In this document: positions 16,235 to 24,390 of the stretch, piece after piece
Layout of the letters: each line of letters begins with the position of its first letter
Numbering within the stretch: the stretch's first letter is position 1
DNA from: Vibrio sp. Isolate34
GTDB taxonomy: Bacteria; Pseudomonadota; Gammaproteobacteria; Enterobacterales; Vibrionaceae
Assembly: GCF_022397915.1 (NCBI RefSeq)
Contig: NZ_JAKEUO010000019.1
Span: forward strand, 18,516-82,515
Direction of reading: 5' to 3'
Length of the DNA stretch: 64,000 nucleotides
The notes under the pieces: model-generated
Databases searched by the model: none
What the model was told of the DNA's origin: nothing
The model's input: the letters and a program-made list of their open reading frames with translations, nothing else
Made by a program: the position numbers and the translations under genes

Positions 16235-19200
16235 ATGTTTAAGCAAATACACAGTTTAATTAATAAAGTAGTTGCTAATAATCGTGCTGTCGCAGCGGGG
16301 AGAGATATTAACGCCCCCATACTTACTGGCGATATAAAAGATTCAGAAATTAACATTGATCAAAAGTCATTCGCACAAGCATCATTTTTAGCGCAAGCTA
16401 GTACCTTTGATAGCTATAAAAATAAAATTCCATTACTTTGGGCAACGCACAAATGCTTAGAATTACTTTCGCCTTATAAACAACCTCAAGAAAGTTTAAA
16501 AATAAAGGTTATTGAAAGTAAGAATAGCGTTAACGTAGTTGTTTTGAATGATGAAGCGAAAAATATAAGCTTACTTCACTTTAAAACAACTAGTGGTGAT
16601 ATTGATAAAAACGACCTAAAATCTATTATTTCAATATTATCAAAAGAGTCAAAACCAGATTTATCTTTCCAAATTATATCTAATAAAGAGCTCTCAAAAC
16701 CGGTTAATGATTTTTACTCAAAGGCTGCTTCTGGAAAATTCACAACAAGGTTTTTTAATAAAGAAAAAGACTCATTTACTAATTTTAAAGTTGCTACTCT
16801 CAGTAATATTTTTCCTAGATCGACTGTGGAAACTTTAAACAAACAAAGCTATGCAACACCGCATATTAATCCCGATAATATAGAATATGTAAGTGAGCTA
16901 ACTAAGGCTTTAGCTGTATACCTAATATCACAGGGATCATTAAGTGAATACGTAACGATAAAGCGCCATGATTTAGAAGTGAGATTTGGTGCAGAGCACT
17001 ATAATGACATATTCCCATCACCTCCAAAATTTGAAGCCTCCATACCAAGTAACCTGAGAAACCACCAAGAGTCAATTTTACAATCAATACTAACCGAAAA
17101 CAAAAACTCGATAATTCATGCTCGTGGCGGAGTTGGTAAAACAGTAATGGCTAGGCTAGCCAATACAATAATCCCCTCTCATTCTCACTCAATTGTTTAC
17201 GATTGCTTCGGTGATGGCCTTTATCGTTCCATTAACAGCCCAAGACACTCTTTTGATAAAGTATTAGTTCAAATCGCTAATGAATTAGCAATTAATGGTC
17301 TATGCGAACCTTTAGTTGCAAACGGAAAAAACAAAGATCGATTAATGCAAGATTTTATTTCTTGCATAGAATCCTCAGTGAAATGCTTAAAAAGAGCAAA
17401 TACACAGGCACATCTATATGTTTTTATAGATGCCGCAGACAATGCGGTCATGGCTGCTAAAGAAAAAGCTGAAAATTCAATTGTTACTCAGTTACTAAAT
17501 GATTTAATGATCGATGGCTGCACTGTTATTGCGTTGTGCAGAACCGAGCGAATTGGATTGCTAGAGCCCAGAAACGAAATTGTTCAATTTGAATTAAGAG
17601 AGTTTTCTGAAAGTGAATCATTCGCTCATTTAAAACATTATTATTCGGATGCAACAGAAGAGCATGCCAAAGAATTTCATCGTTTATCGGGAGGTAATCC
17701 TCGTGTTCAAGCATACGCTATAGAAGAGTTTCCTGTATCTTTGAATGATATGCTACAAAATTTAGGACCAACTCTAACCACTGTAGACGCTCAAATAGAG
17801 GTTCAGCTAAATAATGCAATTGAAAGACTAAAAAATAAAAATACCGCTACAGAAGGCTTAAAAATCGATCTGATTTGTAAAGCTTTAGCTAGTTTACCTC
17901 CATTTATTCCCATAGACGTTATATCAAAACTATCTAATCTTTCTGAAGACGAAATTGCAAGCTTCATAAGTGATTTTGGTCGTGGTTTAATATTAATCGA
18001 TAAGTGTATTCAGTTTAGAGACGAACCAACTGAAACATGGTTTAGGAAACAGTTTGCTTCTACATCTGATCAAGCTAAAGAGTTTGTAGAAAATATTCAA
18101 GAAATAGCAAATTCAAACAGCTACGTATCTGAATGTTTACCCTACCTAATGTTGGCAGGGGGAAATCACGAGGACTTAATAGAGTTAGCACTTTCAGAAG
18201 AATTCTTGCCTAAAGGCAATCCAGTGGATGCTAGAAGCATCAGTACATCGCGACTAAATGCTGCATTGAAATCAGCCATAAAACTGGAAGATTATTTTTC
18301 ATTTATTAAGTTAGCATTGAGAACTGGAGAAGAGTTCGCTGGTGACCAAAGGCAAATAGAATTATTAAATCAAAATGTAACCTTAATTGGTATGGTTCAA
18401 TCGCCAACCGAAATCCAAAAATTAGCGTTTCAAGGACGATTATCTGGCGGGTGGAAGGGGTCTGAAAATCTTTACAAGTCTGCATTGCTATCGTTGCATG
18501 GGGAGTTTAAAGGCGAAGCACTCAGTTATCTAAGAGCAGCAGAAAACTGGTTAAATACCTACTTAAAATCAACAGCAAAAGATAAACAAAATAGGCATAA
18601 TGAAAATCTTTCTGCTGAAGATGTTGCCTTGCTTTTTACAGCCTACTTAAACCTACTTGGTCCAGAGAAAGCAATTAATCGAATATTAAGTTTTGCTCCT
18701 ACACAAGCTGTTCAAAACGCTATAAGTATATTTGCAGAGAGTTTACTCGACACATCTAGATTTGAAGATTTACAACAACTCGCCCTTTTTTCTAAAGAAT
18801 ACAGTTATTTATGTATTAACTTTATAAACCTATTATTTTTAACGCAACATTCTGTAGATGAAGAAATTGTTTTAAGTTGTTTAAAAAATATAGATAGCCC
18901 ATCAAATAAGCGAAATAAAAAAGCTAATGAAATTATTCCAACTCAAGAATTACTAGTATTTATCGAGTATTGTTTTGCTATTGGGCACAATGGCACTAAA
19001 CTAAATCAGCTACTGCTTCGTTATGTACAATTAGAGCCCAAAACTTGGTACGCAAACCCGTCTTATTATCAGAATGATGGTCTAGTAAAGTTTATTGAAA
19101 CAGTAGCGCTATTGGAAGAGTTGGCTGATGAATCCCTCCAAGAGAATCAAGTGTTCCCTGTTGAGTTTTTAGCCGATGACTTGAACTACGAGCAAAGCAA

Positions 19201-22200
19201 AGAAAAAGAAAAATATAAGAAAATATTGTCTGCCATGCTGCCAGCACAACGTTTCCTTATACGCTCTAGAGCTAATCGTGTAGAAAACTTCGAATCAGAA
19301 TATAACGAAGTATTTGATGGAATTAGAAAGTACCTACCTCAAGCATATGAGCGCAAGAATTTTATCCCAGATTTTGTCAAAGATCGAAAACAGAAAAGCA
19401 TATTTTGGGCCAGTGACATAGAAAGACCATTACAAACACAATTACTAACAAACATTATTGACGATGCACCTTATAGTTGTTTGCTCAACGGCCTGCATTA
19501 TAGTTGTAGAGTAAAAAGTCTTAATTACTTAGCTGAGTTTTACGAAACTGCATTAATCAATACCACAAATAATAAAAATGAAAGCCCTGAAAGCATTTCA
19601 GAATCCTATATAGATATCGCCAATGCAACTTGTTCATTAGCACCTAAACTATCTGCAAAATATTTCAACAAAGCTATAGAAGCAGCATCTAAATTTGGGA
19701 ATGAAGCTCTACATAGACACTTTGCGATTTTGAGTTTGGCAGAGAAAAGTGCTGAAAGTGACTGCTCTCCTGAATTGACATACAGATTTGCTCGAAGTAC
19801 AGAAACCTTCTATGAGTACATATATGACCATTTCCCGCTAGAACGTACAGTGAGAGCTATTCATGATATGGATGCACCTTCATCATTTGCAATAATGGCT
19901 AGATGGTTAGACAGAGAAGTCACCTACTGGGGACCTTTTCAAGATACTGTACTAGAGCAATCCATATCAGCTAATACACTGAACTGCCAAGAAGCATGGG
20001 CAGCTCAGGGATTAATTGATAACGCTAGTTATTCAGAATTTTTTAGTCGATGTATTAAAAAATCTGAATCCCCAGAACTACGAGGAGTTATTTTTAATGA
20101 TGCTGTTCAGCAAGCTTTAATTAAAGAATTGTCAAAATCAGCACTATCACTCATAAAAAGTACTGGTGCTGAATTTTCTCTATCCTCCCAAGCTCTTGAT
20201 GACGCTATAATACATTTTAATGAACATGCTCTAGAACATACACCTACCCACACCGCTCATGTCACTGATAAGATGTACAAGCCCGTAGATTGGGATTCAA
20301 TATTCAAATCGAATAACAGCTTTATAAGCTCAGAATCTATTGAAGCATCATTAGCAAGTTTTAAAGCCCTTAAAGATAAGAGTTTTGATGAATGTTTCTG
20401 GAGTCAACTATATGATAGAGCTTCTATAATTTCAGCAGCAGACGTTCTTGATGCAATATTAAAATGCAAGTTTTCTTCCAGTTTCGAATTATTAAATGCT
20501 TTGGAAAATACACCTAAAGAGTGGTTTGAAAGAGAGGGAGTGAAAGAGGTATGGATAAAAGGCTTTGATATTTACGTACAATTAAACGCAAGTACCGTCT
20601 CAAACCCATGGTGGCCTGAGAACTGGACTTCAAGATTTAAATTAGAAACAGATTTTTCAAAACTTAGGCTCCCTGGTGTAATAAAAGCATTAGAAAATAA
20701 AAGTGACTTTGATGATGCTGAATTTATTTTCTCTGTTATCACAGTACTATCACAACAACTAACTCCTGACGAAGCAAAAGAAGCTCTAAGTTACTCTTTA
20801 GACAGAGTGGAACTGCACATTGATGAAAATGATGCTGATGGAGATTGGTCAGAAGATCTGATCCCAACGGAAAGTAATACCGAAGCCTATGCATCTTTTA
20901 TTTGGTCAATATTAGCCAACCCCACATCAAAAATTAGATGGGAGGCAGTCCACATCATTTACCGCCTTGTAGAACTTAACTGCGATGAGATCATTGACTC
21001 AATGTTCGCTTTATTCGATAGAGATGAAATAGGAGCCTATGGCTCAAAACGTTACCCATTTTATAAGTTTCATGCTCAATTATATTTTATGATTGCTATC
21101 TACAGAGGTGCCCAATCAAATGTTCAACCTTTGTTTAAACATAGTGCATTCTTTCTCAACCAAGCGCTAAATGCAGACCATATTTTATTAGAGCATTATG
21201 CAGGGAGGATATCTCAATGCTTATTACAACAAAGGAAAGATATTTATACCTCTAATGAAAAAGAAAAATTAGATACGGTAGGCGTTAGTACATTTTATAA
21301 GAATATTCATAATAAAACTAATGAATTTGAAACAGCTAATATTTCTGATATTGATAAAGAGTTACCCGAATTATCATTTTTTCTAGACTTCCAAGAATAC
21401 TGGCTAAAGCCACTAGCAAATGTGTTTAATGTATCTGTTAAAGAATTAAAACGGACTGCGATAAACATAGTAGTTAACGAGTGGGGAGTTACTCTAGACG
21501 AAAGGTTTATTAAAGATCCACGACCTCATAGTCATAAAGAAACTCATGCAAGACACAGCTCTATACCGTCGACTCAGCCATATGATTTTTACTTGGGGTA
21601 TCACGTCATTTTCACAATGGCATCAAGGTTACTCAAAAACCACCCTGTAGTTGAAGGTAAGTATGATTGGGAAGATGATCTTTGGGCTGACTGGATTTCT
21701 GGTAACCTTTTATCGATGGATAATGGCTATCTTTTGGCAGACCTCAGAGATCCTGCACCTTTAGTAAGAAGGGAGTGGCTGAGCAAAAAAGCTACTGACT
21801 CATGGAGATGGGAAATTGAATATAGTGACTTTCTCGAAGGACTACTATTAAGTAAAAATGGTAGAACATTTATATGTGTTACAGGTTCTTGGTCTGACAA
21901 TGATGGTCGCGGCAACAACGAAACCTACATTGTCTCCAGCGCACTAGTATCCGATAACAATTCAGCCTCATTGTTAAAAGCTCTAGTTTCATGCAGAAAT
22001 CCTCACGATTACAAATTACCTTCCTATAACGAGGAACATCTCGAATTAGATGATTCTGGTTTCAAATTGAAAGGCTGGTTGCTTGAACCTGACGAGTATA
22101 AAAAACTGGATGAAATAGATCCTTACGCTGGGGAGCTAAAGTTTCCAATACGAAGAATCAGTAAAGAATACGAAGAGTTACTCAATTTGAATTATTCCTT

Positions 22201-22525
22201 ACTCACAAGAACATACTTGGATGATAAGGGAAGTTTTCAAGGGTTCTCTCAAACATGGACCGATACACGCAGTAATGACCGTTATAGTGACAACATAATT
22301 CGCGATGGTAATAGGCTTTATCTGTCTTTAGATATATTAAAGCATTTATGCGTTAAAACTAAATTATCACTAATTTTGGAAGTATCAATTAACCGCCAAA
22401 GCTCAACTCACGATAAGGATACACCAGACGATGTCAAATACCCGGGACCATATTGCAACTTGTATACTCTCTCAAAAGATGGAGTCATCAGAGATTACCA
22501 ATCAAGAAGTTATCAACTTAGGTAA
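16235..22525 (+). CDS. Giant STAND-type P-loop NTPase (2,096 aa), candidate anti-phage effector/sensor
   Basis: Residues 16-34 repeat the NRAVAAGRDINAP...TGDI tag of the preceding membrane protein. Residues about 65-200 form an alpha/beta domain with LLHFKTTSGD (K117) that weakly recalls the QxK signature of DUF4297/Cap4-type nucleases; this is tentative. The NTPase core is clear: Walker A ARGGVGKT (296-303), Walker B LYVFIDAAD (394-402, D399) and an arginine-containing CRTER strand (435-439), followed by FELREFSESE, the usual start of the STAND helical part. The remaining 1,500 residues are mainly helical, with HEAT/TPR-like pairs around 620-900 and 1550-1620, and end in a compact mixed region rich in Trp (from about 1770). 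The DNA is visibly AT-rich next to the backbone. Size and layout match the Avs group of defence NTPases, in which the C-terminal part senses phage proteins. I cannot place it in a named type. Confidence 0.85.
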   Translation: MFKQIHSLINKVVANNRAVAAGRDINAPILTGDIKDSEINIDQKSFAQASFLAQASTFDSYKNKIPLLWATHKCLELLSPYKQPQESLKIKVIESKNSVNVVVLNDEAKNISLLHFKTTSGDIDKNDLKSIISILSKESKPDLSFQIISNKELSKPVNDFYSKAASGKFTTRFFNKEKDSFTNFKVATLSNIFPRSTVETLNKQSYATPHINPDNIEYVSELTKALAVYLISQGSLSEYVTIKRHDLEVRFGAEHYNDIFPSPPKFEASIPSNLRNHQESILQSILTENKNSIIHARGGVGKTVMARLANTIIPSHSHSIVYDCFGDGLYRSINSPRHSFDKVLVQIANELAINGLCEPLVANGKNKDRLMQDFISCIESSVKCLKRANTQAHLYVFIDAADNAVMAAKEKAENSIVTQLLNDLMIDGCTVIALCRTERIGLLEPRNEIVQFELREFSESESFAHLKHYYSDATEEHAKEFHRLSGGNPRVQAYAIEEFPVSLNDMLQNLGPTLTTVDAQIEVQLNNAIERLKNKNTATEGLKIDLICKALASLPPFIPIDVISKLSNLSEDEIASFISDFGRGLILIDKCIQFRDEPTETWFRKQFASTSDQAKEFVENIQEIANSNSYVSECLPYLMLAGGNHEDLIELALSEEFLPKGNPVDARSISTSRLNAALKSAIKLEDYFSFIKLALRTGEEFAGDQRQIELLNQNVTLIGMVQSPTEIQKLAFQGRLSGGWKGSENLYKSALLSLHGEFKGEALSYLRAAENWLNTYLKSTAKDKQNRHNENLSAEDVALLFTAYLNLLGPEKAINRILSFAPTQAVQNAISIFAESLLDTSRFEDLQQLALFSKEYSYLCINFINLLFLTQHSVDEEIVLSCLKNIDSPSNKRNKKANEIIPTQELLVFIEYCFAIGHNGTKLNQLLLRYVQLEPKTWYANPSYYQNDGLVKFIETVALLEELADESLQENQVFPVEFLADDLNYEQSKEKEKYKKILSAMLPAQRFLIRSRANRVENFESEYNEVFDGIRKYLPQAYERKNFIPDFVKDRKQKSIFWASDIERPLQTQLLTNIIDDAPYSCLLNGLHYSCRVKSLNYLAEFYETALINTTNNKNESPESISESYIDIANATCSLAPKLSAKYFNKAIEAASKFGNEALHRHFAILSLAEKSAESDCSPELTYRFARSTETFYEYIYDHFPLERTVRAIHDMDAPSSFAIMARWLDREVTYWGPFQDTVLEQSISANTLNCQEAWAAQGLIDNASYSEFFSRCIKKSESPELRGVIFNDAVQQALIKELSKSALSLIKSTGAEFSLSSQALDDAIIHFNEHALEHTPTHTAHVTDKMYKPVDWDSIFKSNNSFISSESIEASLASFKALKDKSFDECFWSQLYDRASIISAADVLDAILKCKFSSSFELLNALENTPKEWFEREGVKEVWIKGFDIYVQLNASTVSNPWWPENWTSRFKLETDFSKLRLPGVIKALENKSDFDDAEFIFSVITVLSQQLTPDEAKEALSYSLDRVELHIDENDADGDWSEDLIPTESNTEAYASFIWSILANPTSKIRWEAVHIIYRLVELNCDEIIDSMFALFDRDEIGAYGSKRYPFYKFHAQLYFMIAIYRGAQSNVQPLFKHSAFFLNQALNADHILLEHYAGRISQCLLQQRKDIYTSNEKEKLDTVGVSTFYKNIHNKTNEFETANISDIDKELPELSFFLDFQEYWLKPLANVFNVSVKELKRTAINIVVNEWGVTLDERFIKDPRPHSHKETHARHSSIPSTQPYDFYLGYHVIFTMASRLLKNHPVVEGKYDWEDDLWADWISGNLLSMDNGYLLADLRDPAPLVRREWLSKKATDSWRWEIEYSDFLEGLLLSKNGRTFICVTGSWSDNDGRGNNETYIVSSALVSDNNSASLLKALVSCRNPHDYKLPSYNEEHLELDDSGFKLKGWLLEPDEYKKLDEIDPYAGELKFPIRRISKEYEELLNLNYSLLTRTYLDDKGSFQGFSQTWTDTRSNDRYSDNIIRDGNRLYLSLDILKHLCVKTKLSLILEVSINRQSSTHDKDTPDDVKYPGPYCNLYTLSKDGVIRDYQSRSYQLR

Positions 22526-23150
22526 AGCTATCATCACTGAGCTAGGTATGATAGTTGACTGTAATACTCCAGCCCGCTGGTTGGTACATTATATTGCTGA
22601 AAATATTCACAAGTCAGAAAACTGTCGAGGTGAAGAAAAAGAGACCGCTGAAAGGCAATGTGTAGATGCAATTTTTAAGCTTTGGCATCATCGCTCTGAG
22701 CTACCTAGAGGTATTAACCCATTTAGCGAATTCGATTCTGTATTCAGAGGTCTTTCAAGGCTAGATAACTCATCTCAGAAACCATACTTCAATGAATTTT
22801 CACAATTTGATCATCAGATAGCTCCTGAAGAAGCAGCTGAATGCAAACAATGGGTTGATATAGCCATATCTATCGATAAAGCAGCAAAAGAGTTAGTTTC
22901 AGAGAGCTTTAACTCGGCTGCTGCTTTAGCTACTACAGAGAGGTCTAGGAAGATACTAAAGCTAGCGCCTGAAGACTCAGGTGAAGATATTCGGATAATG
23001 CTCAGCTTTCTTTCGGGTGAAGAAGCTAATTCAAAAGAAAATGAAATAAAAGCGATTGAATCAAAAATAGAAAAAATTGAAGCCCTCAAATCTATTTGCG
23101 ATATGTTTATAGAAAAATATCAAAACGAAATTGCTGTCATTAACAAATAA
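22431..23150 (+). CDS. Unknown 239-residue helical protein, third gene of the NTPase unit
   Basis: The start overlaps the end of the NTPase gene by 95 bases in another frame; AAGGA lies 11 bases before the ATG at 22,431. An alternative ATG at 22,479 (overlap 47 bases) has a poorer ribosome site. Either way the two genes are translationally linked. The protein is acidic and predicted helical, with WLVHYIAENIH near residue 50 and a charged C-terminal coiled coil (about 200-236, KAIESKIEKIEALKS). It has no signal peptide, membrane helix or catalytic motif that I recognise. It has the look of an accessory or adaptor of the NTPase; I do not know its family. Confidence 0.75.
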   Translation: MSNTRDHIATCILSQKMESSEITNQEVINLGKAIITELGMIVDCNTPARWLVHYIAENIHKSENCRGEEKETAERQCVDAIFKLWHHRSELPRGINPFSEFDSVFRGLSRLDNSSQKPYFNEFSQFDHQIAPEEAAECKQWVDIAISIDKAAKELVSESFNSAAALATTERSRKILKLAPEDSGEDIRIMLSFLSGEEANSKENEIKAIESKIEKIEALKSICDMFIEKYQNEIAVINK

Positions 23151-23214
23151 GGTAATTACGTTAACACATTTTGGGGCACTTTCGTGTTTGAAAGTGCCGA
23201 CTTTAACTGTGATC

Positions 23215-23849
23215 ACCAAGCGTTCTTTCTGATGCTTGTTCGAACCATATAATTTTTGGCAGCCAACCGCTAAGTTTCTTGGGTGACCTCGTACCCCAAA
23301 TGCCGCCCCCCTCTATTGGAGGGATAAGCGCTACAGCTCGCTTAATGCGGATTGCTGTGTGGCAATCCCTTGTGCCATAAGCCCCATAGCCCGATATTTC
23401 CAGGATTTTCCGCGTGTTTGTTTGAGTAAGTTAGGCAGCACTTCGGCATCAGTCACCGCTGATAAACTCAACTCTGCGGCAATAATTTCGTGTGTACTCG
23501 TATCTACTGTAAGGTGGAGTTTGCGCCACACTATGCGTTTAACGTCCGTGACATGTTTGACTTTCCACTCGCCCTTACCATAACCCTTAAGACCTGTCGC
23601 ATCGATGACAAGGTGTAGATTCGGTCCTTAGATTTTCGTTTTAAAACTCACCTCAACGTCTTTAGCTCGACGACTGGTACAACTGTAGTGTGGGCAGCGC
23701 AATGGGAGCTGAGCAAGTTGAAAAACGGAATTAATAAACCGTCGCGAAGCTCGAAGTGGCATTGAAAAAACACGCTTTACCATCAACGGTGTGATGAGAG
23801 CTTGATTGTATTACTTCCAGTTGTTTGTTTTGTAACGTGGTTTAGGCAT
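23215..23849 (-). pseudogene. Decayed IS5-family transposase fragment
   Basis: Reading from CAT at 23,847-23,849 gives MPKPRYKTNNWK, then an in-frame TAA, then VKRVFSMPLRASRRFINSVF, a second in-frame TAA, and the well-conserved stretch GEWKVK...RKLHLTVDTSTHEIIAAE with TDAEVLPNLLKQTRGK. A frame change follows, and remnants of the C-terminal region (GAAFGVRGHPRNLAVGCQK, LYGSN) are visible to about 23,215. About 40 codons between the first and second segments are missing compared with the family. The DDE strand order and these motifs are typical of IS5-family transposases common in Vibrio. Several stops, an internal deletion and a lost 3' end show it is dead. Confidence 0.85.
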
Positions 23850-24137
23850 GAGGCTACAGATTTTAATGAATGTAGCCGATCAGATCGTAAGCAATGAGTT
23901 TAGTTCCATCGATTTACGAAACAAAGACTCCTCATGGCGATTTTTTTCATTAATCTTAGAATGAATTATTATTAAAACCGAAGTTATAAAACCACAAAAT
24001 ATAACTATTGACATAAAGTTTATTTTTGAAAAAAACTTGAGTAAATACATTCAAAAATACTCTCCTTTAAATATCAATCAAATGCGCGGTTATTATATTG
24101 ATATTAATTGTAATGTCTATTTAAAAATTCACACACG

Positions 24138-24166
24138 TTGACATATATGATGTTAATAGAAATACT
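24138..24166 (+). promoter_or_regulatory. Probable promoter of the recombinase operon
   Basis: TTGACA (24,138-24,143) is followed after 17 bases by AATACT (24,161-24,166), about 65 bases before the first start codon. The region 23,850-24,230 around it is very AT-rich and shows nothing else. Confidence 0.5.
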
Positions 24167-24230
24167 CTTAAAACTTGATATTATTTACTTCTGGTTCTTT
24201 ACTAAATCTCAAATGACAAGGAGATGTGAA

Positions 24231-24386
24231 ATGAACGACAGAAAAAACAAAACAAAAAATAAAACACACGTAGTGAATGTTTTTATAGATAGAAGTGTAA
24301 TTCAAAAAGCTCTATTGGCGTTTATTGATTTAAATAAAGCTAAGATAATTGAAGGCTGTTTTAATTCTTTGGAAGAAAAGGAGTAA
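24231..24386 (+). CDS. Small basic protein upstream of the serine recombinase
   Basis: This 51-residue protein has an excellent AAGGAG seven bases before its ATG at 24,231. The N-terminus is highly basic (NDRKNKTKNKTH), followed by VNVFIDRSVIQKALLAFIDLN and an acidic end. It stops 4 bases before the recombinase ATG, whose own ribosome site lies inside this gene's last codons, so the two are co-expressed. The size and place would suit a recombination directionality factor or a small DNA-binding regulator, but I see no diagnostic fold. An in-frame ATG at 24,138 would lengthen it, but it has no ribosome site. Confidence 0.65.
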   Translation: MNDRKNKTKNKTHVVNVFIDRSVIQKALLAFIDLNKAKIIEGCFNSLEEKE

Positions 24387-24390
24387 TGAA

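Noticed and set aside
24349..24390. Longer N-terminus for the serine recombinase
   Set aside because: It would overlap the small upstream gene and ignore the ideal GGAG site before 24,391; the family begins with YxRVS near residue 6-10.
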